Below the pieces are notes generated by a model. It was not told the DNA's origin. It did no database searches and saw only the letters and a list, made by a program, of their open reading frames with translations. From Rhodospirillales bacterium (GTDB lineage: Bacteria; Pseudomonadota; Alphaproteobacteria; Rhodospirillales; Defluviicoccaceae), in NCBI GenBank assembly GCA_016712595.1, contig JADJQT010000001.1, forward strand, positions 2,539,501 through 2,603,500: a stretch of 64,000 nt of DNA. The letters run 5' to 3'. Below are positions 1 through 10,067 of the stretch, piece by piece (position 1 is the stretch's first letter; every line of letters starts with the position of its first letter). The position numbers and the translations under genes are program-made.

Positions 1-858
1 CGCCACCACCGGCGCCGCCGCCGGGTTCTTGCGCGGGTCCGGGCTGAACGTCATCATCGTACCTTCACCGAGCGGCCCGGTGATGCCCCAATACTCCTCG
101 GTGACCAGCGCATCGCCTGAAATCAGCTTGGTCGACATGCCCTGCTCGCGCATCTGACGCACGATCAGGCCAGCCTCGGTGTGATAGCCGCCGTAGTAGA
201 GAATCTCGACGCCGGCCTGCTTCAGCTTGCTGACCAGTGCCGAATAGTCCTTCTCGCCGGGCGTGATCGTCTCGTACATCACTTCTTGGATACCGCGGGC
301 GTTGAGCTGCTTTTTCGTCTCGTCTGCGAGGCCCTTCGAGTACGCTTGCTTGTCGTGGACGATGGCGATCTTTTCCTTGCCGAAATGGTCGGCGATGTAA
401 TTGCCGGCGACACTGCCCTGCTGATCGTCGCGCCCGCAAGTGCGGAAGACGTTGGCTTTGCCGGCTTCGGTCAGCTTCGGATTGGTCGATGCCGGCGAGA
501 TCTGGATCACTCCTTCCTCGGCGTAGACATCGGAGGCGGGAATTGACGATCCGGAGCAGAAGTGTCCGGCGACGAGTTTTACGCCCTTGCTCGCTACCTG
601 ATTGGCGACGGCGACCGCCTGCTTCGGATCGCAGGCATCGTCGCCAATTTCGAGGACCAGCTTCTGGCCGAGGACGCCTCCCTTCTTGTTGAGGTCTTCG
701 ACGGCCATTTCGGCGCCGGCTTTCATCTGGGCGCCGAAGGCCGCGTATTGACCGGTCATCGGCCCGACGACGGCGATCGGAATATCGGCGAAGGCTGGCA
801 TTGCCGCGCCGGCCATAAGGGCCGCGACGGCAACGAGGATGGGCTTGAAAAATCTCAT
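1..858 (-). CDS. livK: Branched-chain amino-acid ABC transporter substrate-binding protein (LivK/LivJ type), 3' end beyond the window
   Basis: The visible 286 residues begin with a typical Sec signal peptide (MRFFKPILVAVAALMAGAAM, cleavage near PAFA-DI). The type I periplasmic-binding fold follows, with the family hallmarks IAVVGPMTGQYAAFG and GGVLGQKLVLEIGDD and a region around LVAGHFCSGSSIPASDVY that resembles the ligand loop. The protein captures branched-chain amino acids (possibly other amino acids or amides) in the periplasm and hands them to LivHM. It is the last gene of a minus-strand liv operon, 153 bp after the DUF6867 gene. The C-terminal third lies outside the window. The family is clear; the exact substrate cannot be told. 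Confidence 0.93.
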   Translation of the reverse strand, partial: MRFFKPILVAVAALMAGAAMPAFADIPIAVVGPMTGQYAAFGAQMKAGAEMAVEDLNKKGGVLGQKLVLEIGDDACDPKQAVAVANQVASKGVKLVAGHFCSGSSIPASDVYAEEGVIQISPASTNPKLTEAGKANVFRTCGRDDQQGSVAGNYIADHFGKEKIAIVHDKQAYSKGLADETKKQLNARGIQEVMYETITPGEKDYSALVSKLKQAGVEILYYGGYHTEAGLIVRQMREQGMSTKLISGDALVTEEYWGITGPLGEGTMMTFSPDPRKNPAAAPVVA

Positions 859-1011
859 CGGTGCGTTCCTTCCGTATGCATTGTCGGTGTGCGTGTCGCT
901 TGAGCGGCGCGGCCGCGATGCTGACAGGAGTGACGATCGAGACGGCCGATCGCGGTGATGCGCGGCGCGAACACCGCTCTTGAACAGCCTTGATTTGCGA
1001 TGATTAGGTTG

Positions 1012-1389
1012 TCAAGTGCGCGTGAGTTCACCGCCGGAGCCGTCCGGATGCCGCTCCCGCCAGGTAAACAGTCCGGAGCGCTCGTACACCCACGGATACT
1101 GACAGACCATCTTGCGGGCACGGGTGAGACGGAAGCTGGCGGTGCCGATCAACAACAGCACGGCGGCGCTTGACAGATAGCCGGTCAGCGACCAAAGCAC
1201 GCCTTGAAACAGGGCAAAGCCGAGAAACCGCGCCGCCGCGCCCAGCAGCGCGCAGTAGATCACCACCTGCCAGTAGGGTTTCCAGGTTCCGGCGACCGCC
1301 TGACCGGTCATGAACGCGGCGAATCCGGTCAGGATGCCGGTCACGCCGACAAACACCGTCAGCGAACTGCCGAGCCAGCCTTCGATCAT
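1012..1389 (-). CDS. DUF6867 family small membrane protein of the liv operon
   Basis: A 125-residue protein with about three hydrophobic segments (roughly residues 7-28, 38-60 and 63-84) and a basic, polar C-terminal tail. The tail holds the aromatic block YPWVYERSGLFTWRERHPDG. I recognise it as the DUF6867-type protein found in alphaproteobacterial liv clusters; its function is unknown. It lies 22 bp downstream of livF on the same strand and before livK, so it is probably co-transcribed and may be an accessory to the permease. The family assignment rests on context and general sequence character. Confidence 0.75.
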   Translation of the reverse strand: MIEGWLGSSLTVFVGVTGILTGFAAFMTGQAVAGTWKPYWQVVIYCALLGAAARFLGFALFQGVLWSLTGYLSSAAVLLLIGTASFRLTRARKMVCQYPWVYERSGLFTWRERHPDGSGGELTRT

Positions 1390-1411
1390 CGGCGATCTCC
1401 CCCGGCCGCCA

Positions 1412-2122
1412 TCAATGCCCGCCCTCGAGGTAGGCGGCGCGGATTTCGGGATTATTCAAAAGCTCGTCACCCGTTCCCGACAAGCTGACGCGCCCATTAA
1501 CCAGCACGTAACCGCGGTGCGCCAGCTTGAGTGCGTGAAAGGCGTTCTGCTCGACGAGAAAAACGGTGACGTTCTGCTCGCGGTTGATCTCCTCGATCGT
1601 CCGGAAGATCTGTTTGACCACCAGGGGCGCCAGGCCGAGCGAGGGCTCATCAAGCAGCAGCAGCCGCGGCCGGCTCATCAGCGCCCGTCCGATCGCCAGC
1701 ATCTGCTGCTCACCGCCGGACAGGGTTCCGCCGCGCTGATCGCTGCGGTGCTTGAGAATGGGGAACAGCTCGAACACCCGTTCGAGGTCACTGTCGAGGT
1801 GCGCCGGATTTCCGGTCGTGGCCCCCATCAGCAGATTTTCGAGCACGCTCATCCGCGCGAAGATGCGCCGGCCCTCCGGCGCCTGGGCAATGCCGGCGCC
1901 GATGATCGCGTGCGTCGGCCAGCGGGTGATGTCGGTTCCCTCGAAGCGGATCTCCCCGCGCGTCGCCGGCGGCTGGCCGCAGATGGTCATCAGCAGCGTC
2001 GACTTGCCGGCGCCATTGGCGCCGATCAGGGTAACGATCTCGCCGGCGCGGACCTCGATATCGACACCCCGCAGCGCCTCGATGCTTCCATAGAAGGTGT
2101 GCACGCCGGCAACGGACAGCAT
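1412..2122 (-). CDS. livF: Branched-chain amino-acid ABC transporter ATP-binding protein LivF
   Basis: A 236-residue ABC ATPase, the usual LivF length. Walker A is GANGAGKSTLL (about residues 33-43), the signature is LSGGEQQMLAIGRAL, and Walker B is LLLLDEPSLGLAP with the following H-loop region VFLVEQNAFHALKL. The short N-terminal start MLSVAGVHTFYGSIEALRGV is typical of LivF. It starts 2 bp after livG ends and precedes the DUF6867 gene. With LivG it energises import through LivHM at the inner membrane. Confidence 0.97.
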   Translation of the reverse strand: MLSVAGVHTFYGSIEALRGVDIEVRAGEIVTLIGANGAGKSTLLMTICGQPPATRGEIRFEGTDITRWPTHAIIGAGIAQAPEGRRIFARMSVLENLLMGATTGNPAHLDSDLERVFELFPILKHRSDQRGGTLSGGEQQMLAIGRALMSRPRLLLLDEPSLGLAPLVVKQIFRTIEEINREQNVTVFLVEQNAFHALKLAHRGYVLVNGRVSLSGTGDELLNNPEIRAAYLEGGH

Positions 2123-2124
2123 CT

Positions 2125-3036
2125 TCAGCCCTCGCCCTGGGTGCGCGCCAGATCGGCGGCGACGGCGTCCGGCAGGGCCTCGTCCTCCTCTTCGCCGAGA
2201 TAGGCCTTGATCACCGCCGCGTCGTTGCGCACCGCGTCCGGCGAGCCCTCGGCGATCTTCCGGCCGTAATCGAGGACGACGATATGATCGGAAATCTGCA
2301 TGACAACCCGCATGTCGTGCTCGATCAGCAGGATACCTATCTCGTGCTGGTCGCGGATCGAGAGCAGCAACTCGTTGAGCTCGGCGCTCTCGCGCGGATT
2401 GAGCCCGGCCGCCGGCTCATCGAGGCACAGCAGCACCGGGCGGATGCACATGGCGCGGGCAATCTCGAGCCGGCGCTGATCGCCGTAAGGCAGACTCGAG
2501 GCTACCCAGTCGGCGCGATCGACGAGTCCCACTCTCTCCAGCCAATAGCAGGCGATTTCAACTGCTTCACGCTCGGCATTGCGATATCGCTTGAGCCCGA
2601 GCAGGCCCGCGAGCGAGAACAGCGAGGCGCGCATCAGCCGGTTGTGCTGGGCGACGATCAAGTTCTCGAGCACCGACATCGCCCCGAACAGCCGGATGTT
2701 CTGGAACGTCCGGGCGACGTCCGCCTGCTGCGGGATGCGGAACCCCTCCATCCGCTCGAGCAGCATCGCGCCCTTGCGCGGATGATGCAGGGTCAGCCGG
2801 CCGACCGTCGGCTTGTAGAACCCGGTCAGGCAGTTGAACGTCGTCGTCTTGCCGGCGCCGTTCGGGCCGATGACCGCGGTGATCGCCCGGTCGCGGGCGA
2901 CGAACGAGACATCGTCGATGGCAACGAGGCCGCCGAAGCGCATGGTCAGGTGCTCGACCGTCAGCAACGCGGGAAAACCTTCGCCGCCAAGGTGGGACGA
3001 CGAACCCGCGATCGATGGCACCACTGGCGGCATCAC
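2125..3036 (-). CDS. livG: Branched-chain amino-acid ABC transporter ATP-binding protein LivG
   Basis: A 303-residue ABC ATPase with Walker A GPNGAGKTTTFN, signature LPYGDQRRLEIARAM and Walker B LLCLDEPAAGLN. The characteristic LivG C-terminal motif AEGSPDAVRNDAAVIKAYLG is present. The first codons are GTG-ATG and overlap the livM stop codon by 4 bp, a sign of translational coupling. Homology to the family begins only near residue 26 (LLTVEHLTMRFGG), so the first 25 residues are a poorly conserved extension, and the C-terminal 20 residues are also extra. It partners LivF. Confidence 0.96.
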   Translation of the reverse strand: MMPPVVPSIAGSSSHLGGEGFPALLTVEHLTMRFGGLVAIDDVSFVARDRAITAVIGPNGAGKTTTFNCLTGFYKPTVGRLTLHHPRKGAMLLERMEGFRIPQQADVARTFQNIRLFGAMSVLENLIVAQHNRLMRASLFSLAGLLGLKRYRNAEREAVEIACYWLERVGLVDRADWVASSLPYGDQRRLEIARAMCIRPVLLCLDEPAAGLNPRESAELNELLLSIRDQHEIGILLIEHDMRVVMQISDHIVVLDYGRKIAEGSPDAVRNDAAVIKAYLGEEEDEALPDAVAADLARTQGEG

Positions 3037-4417
3037 GGCGCCTTCGCCGGACCGGCGGTGGGCACGCCGCCGCCGCGCTCAAAACGGGCAAGGCGGATGG
3101 TGGGCTCGCGATAGGCGAGCAGGCCGCGCGGGCGCCAGATCATGATCAGCACCATCAGACCGCCGAACGCCAGCATGCGGAAGTCGGACAATTGGCGGAC
3201 AACCTCGGGGCCGCCGATCAGCACGACGGCGGCGACGACCACGCCCAACTGGCTGCCCATGCCGCCGAGGACGACGATGGCGAGGATGATCGCCGATTCG
3301 ATGAAGGTAAAGCTCTCCGGGCTGATGAACCCCTGGCGGGTGGCAAAGAACGAACCGGCGAAACCGCCGAACATCGCGCCGATGGAAAAGGCGGTGAGCT
3401 TGGTGTTGGTCGGATTGATGCCGAGCGAACGGCAGGCGATCTCGTCCTCGCGCAGTCCCTCCCAGGCGCGGCCGATCGGCAGCTTGCGTATGCGCAAGGT
3501 AAAGGCATTGGTGAGCAAGGCGAGGACCAGGATCAGGTAGTAGAGAAAGATCACCCGCTGCAGCGGCGAATAGTCGAGGCCGAAGAACGAGCTGAACGTC
3601 GGCTCGCCATCGGTGGACGAGGCGGTGAACGGCAGCCCGAAGAAGGTCGGCCGCGGAATGCCCGACAGGCCGTTCGGCCCGTTGGTCAGCCCGTACCAGT
3701 TGATCAGAATGATGCGGATCATCTCGCCGAAGCCGAGGGTAACGATGGCGAGGTAATCGCCGCGCAGCCGCAGTACCGGAAAGCCCAGCATCATCCCGAA
3801 CGACGCGGCGAGCAACCCGGCGAGCGGCAGGCAGATCCAGAAGCTCCAGTCGAAGTTCAGGGACAGCAGCCCGAAGCTGTAGGCGCCCACGGCGTAAAAG
3901 GCGACGTAACCGAGATCGAGCAGTCCGGCGAGGCCGACGACGATATTCAGGCCCCAGCCCAGCATGACGTAGGTCAGCACCAGGATGCCGATGTCGAGGA
4001 TGTACCGGTCGGAGAATGGCATCAGCGGCAGGGTCACGGCGACGGCAACGGCGAGCGGGCCGAGGTGGCGGGCATAGCGCTTGAACGCCGCGCCCAGAGG
4101 GGTCGTAACGCCGCGCGCAGGGGTGATTCGCCGGCGGGAATGGAACAGCGCGAGGAAGAAGCGTCCGACGAACACGGCGGCAACGGCGAGGCCGACCCAC
4201 GGCCAGCGCGTCTCCAGCACCAGGCCGCTCGAGACCTGCACGGTGTTGAAGCCGAGCAGCGGCGTGGCGATGACCAACGCCACCAGCGCGGCGATGACCG
4301 CCTCCTTCAGCGCCGCCACCAGCGGCGACGGGCGGCGCGGCGAACCAACGGTCTCGGCCGCGATCCCCACCTCGGCCATCTTGGCCTCGGTCATCTTGGC
4401 CTCGGGCGCCGGTGCGC

Positions 4418-4421
<4 letters not shown>
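3033..4421 (-). CDS. livM: Branched-chain amino-acid ABC transporter permease LivM
   Basis: A 462-residue polytopic permease. The same frame stays open far upstream (to about 5144), but the real start is the ATG at 4421, which overlaps the livH stop in an ATGA junction. An N-terminal extension of about 130 residues carries a charged head with an imperfect EAKMTEAKMAEV repeat and two or three extra membrane segments. The canonical LivM core follows (YVMLGWGLNIVVGLAGLLDLGYVAFYAVGAY..., and the EAA-like loop GRAWEGLREDEIACRSLGIN). It forms the transmembrane channel with LivH. Confidence 0.95.
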
Positions 4422-5332
<911 letters not shown>

Positions 5333-6263
5333 GCCTGTTCTACCTGTTGCCCGGCGGCGTCGCCCACGCCCGCGCGCGCCGCCCGTCCGGAATTCAACCT
5401 CGGCACCAGGAAAACCCGCACTTCTGCGCCCGCACCCATCGTGGCGCGCCGTGATCGCCCCTGTCTCAGCCCCCGGCCTGTGATCGCGAAGCGTTCGCCG
5501 CTCCGTCTTTCCCGGCGCCAAGATGTCACCGCCACCTCCGCTTGTGTCAAGCAAAAACCCGATCGCACGGCTCGCTGCCTGTACGCGTTGCCAGCGATCA
5601 CCGTCGGTCGCTGCCTGCTGGCGGACGCGTTCTTCGCCGCGCCGATCATCGCGATGCTGGCGGTGGGCATGGTGGTCGGCGTACAGGCGCTCGCCGCGCT
5701 GGCTCTGATCGTGAAGGGGCCGATCGTCCTTGCAACGCCGAGGCTCGGCCACGACCTGCCCCCCCTGCATCAAACGCTCACTCATAGGTCAAATGGGGTG
5801 GAGACTGCTGGCTGTGGCGGCGGACGGTGACGCGGACGACACACTTCGCGGCGTCGCGGATGACTCCTCGCTTAAATCGAATAGATACAATTCGATACCG
5901 GGCTGAATTCAAGCGATGCGCGAACCCGAAGGCGGCGAGGCCATGGTGCCGGTGCGAAGCCGCGGCGCGGACGCGCGAGGACGGCTCGACTGCCGGTGCG
6001 GCGGGCCGAGCGCGACCCCGGCTGCGATCGCCTATTACCTTCAGGAATAACAGCTTTCCCGAGATAGGAGCATAGCTGCGCCCCGGAGCGCATCGCCGTT
6101 CACGGCATGGCTGATGCGTGGAATTTTTATCCCTATTTTGCGTGTGCGAACGTTGACTTACCGTGGCCGGCATGCAACGGTTGTTGAGCGAACATCGTCC
6201 GATCATCCTCGCGGGCGCCGTAACGGTCAGCCCGCGCGCGCTGAACAAACAAGGGTGAACCCC
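5333..6263. other. Non-coding stretch between divergent livH and sdhC
   Basis: About 930 bp separates the two divergent start codons. Open frames on both strands here translate to arginine-rich, low-complexity sequence with no family resemblance. The part at 5870-5920 is locally AT-richer. The segment at 6110-6260 upstream of sdhC contains TTGACT near 6154 but no convincing -10 at the right distance. I see no RNA gene or mobile element. Confidence 0.6.
5523..5550 (-). promoter_or_regulatory. Candidate promoter for the liv operon
   Basis: On the minus strand a perfect -35 hexamer TTGACA (5550-5545) is followed after 16 bp by TGACAT (5528-5523), a poor -10 with 3 of 6 consensus bases. It lies about 190 bp upstream of livH with no other good candidate nearer. 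This is sequence resemblance only, and alphaproteobacterial promoters are often weakly conserved. Confidence 0.25.
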
Positions 6264-6653
6264 ATGCCACCTACCGAACGCCCGCTTTCTCCGCATATCC
6301 AGGTCTACCGGCCGCAGATCACCTCGGTCCTGTCCATCCTTCACCGCATCACCGGCGTCGCGCTGACGGCGGGCACCTTGCTGCTGACGTGGTGGCTGGT
6401 CGCTGCCGCCTACGGTCCCGACTCGTTTGCCAACGCGCAGGCGTTCATCGGCTCGTGGATCGGCCAGTTGCTGCTCTGGGGCTTTACCTTCGCCCTATTC
6501 TACCACTTCGCCAACGGCATCCGCCACCTCGCCTGGGACTTCGGCTGGGGCTTCGAGCTGAGCAAGCTGCGCTGTTCGGGGATCGCTACCGTGGCGTTTG
6601 CGGGCGCGGCAACCGTCATCACCCTGATCGTCGCCTACGCCGTGGGAGCGTAA
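6264..6653 (+). CDS. sdhC: Succinate dehydrogenase cytochrome b556 subunit
   Basis: A 129-residue membrane subunit. I chose ATG 6264 because it gives the conserved N-terminus RPLSPHIQVYRPQITSVLSI; the frame is open 150 bp further upstream but that part is not SdhC-like. Three membrane helices follow. The family motif HRITGVALTAG and the haem-ligand region LFYHFANGIRHLAWD are present. It anchors SdhAB to the inner membrane and holds haem b and the ubiquinone site together with SdhD. It is the first gene of sdhCDAB, 4 bp before sdhD. Confidence 0.96.
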   Translation: MPPTERPLSPHIQVYRPQITSVLSILHRITGVALTAGTLLLTWWLVAAAYGPDSFANAQAFIGSWIGQLLLWGFTFALFYHFANGIRHLAWDFGWGFELSKLRCSGIATVAFAGAATVITLIVAYAVGA

Positions 6654-6657
6654 GACC

Positions 6658-7038
6658 ATGACCTTCCGTTCTTCGTTGGGCCGCGTCCGCGGCCTTGGCT
6701 CCGCCAAGGAAGGCGTCGGCCACTGGTGGGCGCAGCGGGTTACCGCCATCGCCCTGGTCCCGCTGTTGATCTGGTTCGTCTGCGCGGTGATCTCGCAGAT
6801 CGGCGCCGACTACTTCGCGTTCCAGGAGTGGATCGGCATCTTCGGCAATGCCCTTCTGATGATCCTTACCGCGCTTACCCTCTTCTATCACGCGCATCTC
6901 GGCATGCAGGTCGTGATCGAAGACTACGTGCATGGCGAGGCCGCCCGCATCGCCACCCTTCTCGCCGTCAAGTTCGTGCTGTTCGCGCTCGCCGCGTCCT
7001 GCGTGCTGGCGGTCGTCCTCGTCGCCCTCAGGAGCTGA
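6658..7038 (+). CDS. sdhD: Succinate dehydrogenase hydrophobic membrane anchor subunit
   Basis: A 126-residue protein with three membrane helices. The N-terminus RSSLGRVRGLGSAKEGVGHW is the typical alphaproteobacterial SdhD start, and the second haem-ligand region FYHAHLGMQVVIEDYVHG follows. It forms the quinone-reducing membrane anchor with SdhC. It begins 4 bp after sdhC and ends 6 bp before sdhA, in keeping with a single operon. Confidence 0.96.
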   Translation: MTFRSSLGRVRGLGSAKEGVGHWWAQRVTAIALVPLLIWFVCAVISQIGADYFAFQEWIGIFGNALLMILTALTLFYHAHLGMQVVIEDYVHGEAARIATLLAVKFVLFALAASCVLAVVLVALRS

Positions 7039-7044
7039 GCTTCG

Positions 7045-8835
7045 ATGTCCGCTGCCTATCCCATCATCGATCATACCTATGACGTCGTCGTCGTCGGCGC
7101 CGGGGGCGCAGGCCTGCGCGCGACCATGGGTCTCGCCGCCGCCGGCCTGAAGACCGCCTCGATCACCAAGGTCTTCCCCACCCGCAGCCACACCGTCGCC
7201 GCGCAGGGCGGCATCGGCGCCGCCCTCGGCAACATGGCCGAAGACCACTGGCAATGGCACATGTACGATACCGTCAAGGGCTCCGACTGGCTCGGCGACC
7301 AGGACGCGATCGAGTACATGTGCCGGCAGGCGATTCCGGCGGTGCATGAACTCGAGCACTTTGGGGTGCCATTCTCGCGCACCAAGGACGGCAAGATCTA
7401 CCAGCGCCCGTTCGGCGGGCATATGCGCAACTATGGCGAAGCGCCGGTTCAGCGCGCCTGCGCCGCTGCCGACCGCACCGGCCATGCGATCCTGCACACG
7501 CTCTACCAGCAGTGCCTCAAGTTCAACGCCGAGTTCTTCGTCGAGTACTTCGCGCTCGATCTGATGATGGACAGCGACGGGACCTGCCGCGGTGTCATCG
7601 CCTGGAACCTCGACGATGGCACCATCCACCGCTTCCTCGGCCAGACCACGGTGCTGGCGACCGGTGGCTATGGGCGCTCGTACTTCTCCTGCACCTCGGC
7701 CCACACCTGCACTGGTGACGGCAACGGCATGGCGGCGCGCGCCGGCCTCGCCCTGCAGGACCACGAGTTCATCCAGTTCCACCCGACGGGGATCTACGGC
7801 TCCGGCTGCCTGATCACCGAAGGGGCCCGCGGCGAAGGCGGCTACCTGACCAACTCCGAGGGCGAGCGCTTCATGGAGCGCTACGCGCCGACCGCGAAAG
7901 ACCTCGCCTCGCGCGACGTCGTCAGCCGCTCGATGACCATGGAGATCATCGAAGGCCGCGGCGTCGGTCCGGAGAAGGACCACATCCTTCTGCACCTCGA
8001 GCACCTCGGTCCGGAAATTCTTCACGCCCGGCTGCCCGGCATCACCGAAACGGCGAAAATCTTCGCCGGCGTCGATGCCACCAAGGAGCCGATCCCGGTC
8101 CTGCCGACCGTCCACTACAACATGGGCGGCGTGCCGACCAACTATCACGGCGAGGCCTTGCGCCCGACCGACGCCGATCCCGATGCGATCTGCCCGGGGC
8201 TGATGGCGGTCGGCGAATGCGGCTGCGCCTCGGTGCACGGCGCCAACCGCCTCGGCACCAACTCGCTACTCGACCTCGTCGTCTTCGGACGGGCGGCGGC
8301 GCTGCGCGCGGCCGAGGTGGTCAAGCCGGGCGGCTCACACCGTCCGCTGCCCAAGGACAGTGCCGACAAGGCGCTCGCCCGCCTCGATCGTCTGCGCCAC
8401 GCCAGTGGCAGCCTCCCGACCGCCAAGATCCGTCTTTCCATGCAAAAGACGATGCAGAGCAACGCCGCGGTGTTCCGCACCCAGGAGGTGCTGGCCTCGG
8501 GCTGCAGCCAGATCGACGACGTCTGGTCCCAGCTTGCCGACATCAAGGTCGCCGACCGCTCGATGATCTGGAACTCGGATCTGGTCGAAGCCCTCGAGCT
8601 GGAAAACCTGATGACCTGCGCCAAGGCGGCGCTCTACTCGGCCGAAGCGCGCAAGGAGAGTCGCGGCGCGCACGCCCGCGACGACTTCCCGCAGCGCGAC
8701 GACGTCACCTGGATGAAGCACACGCTCGCCTGGGTCGATGACGAGGGCAGCGTGACGCTGGGATACCGGCCGGTGCATACGTACACGCTGACCGACGAGG
8801 CTGAATACATCGAGCCCAAGGCACGCGTCTACTGA
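7045..8835 (+). CDS. sdhA: Succinate dehydrogenase flavoprotein subunit
   Basis: A 596-residue flavoprotein, the usual length. It shows the dinucleotide-binding VVGAGGAGLRATMGLA near the N-terminus and the histidine that carries covalent FAD in RSHTVAAQGG. The substrate-site segments HPTGIYGSGCLITEGARGEG and HGANRLGTNSLLDLVVFG are intact, and the C-terminal domain is complete (THTLAWVDDEG and YIEPKARVY-like ending). It oxidises succinate to fumarate on the cytoplasmic face and passes electrons to SdhB. It links the citric-acid cycle and the respiratory chain. Confidence 0.98.
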   Translation: MSAAYPIIDHTYDVVVVGAGGAGLRATMGLAAAGLKTASITKVFPTRSHTVAAQGGIGAALGNMAEDHWQWHMYDTVKGSDWLGDQDAIEYMCRQAIPAVHELEHFGVPFSRTKDGKIYQRPFGGHMRNYGEAPVQRACAAADRTGHAILHTLYQQCLKFNAEFFVEYFALDLMMDSDGTCRGVIAWNLDDGTIHRFLGQTTVLATGGYGRSYFSCTSAHTCTGDGNGMAARAGLALQDHEFIQFHPTGIYGSGCLITEGARGEGGYLTNSEGERFMERYAPTAKDLASRDVVSRSMTMEIIEGRGVGPEKDHILLHLEHLGPEILHARLPGITETAKIFAGVDATKEPIPVLPTVHYNMGGVPTNYHGEALRPTDADPDAICPGLMAVGECGCASVHGANRLGTNSLLDLVVFGRAAALRAAEVVKPGGSHRPLPKDSADKALARLDRLRHASGSLPTAKIRLSMQKTMQSNAAVFRTQEVLASGCSQIDDVWSQLADIKVADRSMIWNSDLVEALELENLMTCAKAALYSAEARKESRGAHARDDFPQRDDVTWMKHTLAWVDDEGSVTLGYRPVHTYTLTDEAEYIEPKARVY

Positions 8836-8869
8836 TCGGCGCAGGCAAGAGAAAACAAGGAGGACCGAG

Positions 8870-9649
8870 ATGGTCGAATTCAACCTGCCCGCCAATTCCC
8901 GCGTTAAAGAGGGCAAGGTGCACCCGGCGCCGGCGGGCGCCAAGCGCGTCAGGCGCTTTCGTATCTACCGCTACGATCCCGAGAGCGGCGAGAACCCACG
9001 GCTTGATACCTTCAGCATCGATCTTGACGCCTGCGGGCCGATGGTCCTCGATGCGCTGATCAAGATCAAGAACGAGATCGATTCGACGCTGACCTTCCGC
9101 CGCTCCTGCCGTGAAGGCGTGTGCGGGTCGTGCGCCTTCAACATCGACGGCACCAATACCCTCGCCTGCACCAAGCCGATCGAGGATATCAAGGGTGACG
9201 TTAAGATCTATCCGCTGCCGCACATGCCGGTAATCAAGGATCTCGTGCCCGATCTCAGCGTGCCCTACGCCCAGTATCGACTGATCCAGCCATGGCTGCA
9301 GGCCGATACGCCCCCGCCCGCGGGCGAGCGGTTGCAAAGCCCCGAGGAGCGCGAGAAGCTCGACGGCCTATGGGAGTGCATCTTGTGCTTCTGCTGCCAG
9401 ACGAGCTGCCCGAGCTACTGGTGGAACGGCGACCGCTACCTCGGCCCCGCGGTGCTGCTGCAGGCCTACCGCTGGATCGCCGATTCGCGCGACGAGATGA
9501 CCGGCGAGCGGCTTGACGCCCTCAACGATCCCTACCGGGTGTTCCGCTGCCATACGATCATGAACTGCACCAACACCTGCCCGAAGCACCTCAATCCGGG
9601 CAAGGCGATTGCGGAAATCAAGACGGCCCTGGCACAACGCACGCTTTAG
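8870..9649 (+). CDS. sdhB: Succinate dehydrogenase iron-sulfur subunit
   Basis: A 259-residue protein with all three cluster motifs: the 2Fe-2S ligands in CREGVCGSCAFNIDG with the later LAC, the 4Fe-4S motif CILCFCCQTSCP, and the 3Fe-4S ligands in CHTIMNCTNTCPKHLNPG. A strong ribosome site (AAGGAGG) precedes the ATG. It relays electrons from SdhA to the quinone. It is the last gene of the operon, followed 14 bp later by a 12-bp hairpin. Confidence 0.98.
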   Translation: MVEFNLPANSRVKEGKVHPAPAGAKRVRRFRIYRYDPESGENPRLDTFSIDLDACGPMVLDALIKIKNEIDSTLTFRRSCREGVCGSCAFNIDGTNTLACTKPIEDIKGDVKIYPLPHMPVIKDLVPDLSVPYAQYRLIQPWLQADTPPPAGERLQSPEEREKLDGLWECILCFCCQTSCPSYWWNGDRYLGPAVLLQAYRWIADSRDEMTGERLDALNDPYRVFRCHTIMNCTNTCPKHLNPGKAIAEIKTALAQRTL

Positions 9650-9663
9650 TCGTGCTCCCAAGA

Positions 9664-9691
9664 CGCGCTTCCGGGAGTCCCCGGGGGCGCG
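9664..9691 (+). terminator. Strong hairpin just after sdhB (terminator-like, no U tract)
   Basis: Arms 9664-9675 and 9680-9691 pair over 12 bp (two G-U pairs) around the tetraloop AGTC, starting 14 nt after the sdhB stop. No run of T follows, so it is not a classical intrinsic terminator. It may be a Rho-dependent 3' end or an RNA-stabilising structure closing the sdh operon. Confidence 0.5.
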
Positions 9692-10067
9692 CCTCTGGGA
9701 GGCTATCCGGAAAGCAACCAGGAATTACCCTCGGCGGCGGGTTTGAAAATCCGCTCTCGGTTATCCCCGTTTGTGGTATTTATTGCTCGCCCAAGTGTGG
9801 TCGTCGCGAGCTTTGGAGAGAGGGTGTCGTTGTGTATCGCGCAAGCGCTTACCGACGGTCCAGCATGGCGTTCCCTCAACGGAATCGTTCCTTTAGGCCA
9901 TTTGGGTGCTGCAAAATGCGCTTCGATCTGGCAGGGTAGCGGCCCATAAAAAGGGTGGAAACATCGCCCCGGGAGGCGCTCGCTCGTGACGGCCCAATAT
10001 ACAAAGAACCCGCCGCGGTCATGAATGCGCGTATACCGTCGAAAATGGAAAGCGAGCCTGCCGCGCC
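9692..10067. other. Non-coding stretch between sdhB and the glycosyltransferase
   Basis: About 375 bp after the sdh hairpin. It is locally less GC-rich around 9740-9800. Short frames present do not resemble proteins and lack clear ribosome sites. It presumably carries the promoter of the following glycosyltransferase gene, but I cannot point to convincing hexamers. Confidence 0.5.

Noticed and set aside
5778..6344. 188-codon minus-strand frame upstream of sdhC
   Set aside because: Overlaps the sdhC start, Arg-rich, no homology I can see.
6619..8238. 539-codon minus-strand open frame opposite sdhD-sdhA
   Set aside because: Antisense to conserved sdh genes; His/Asp/Gly-biased sequence with no family features.
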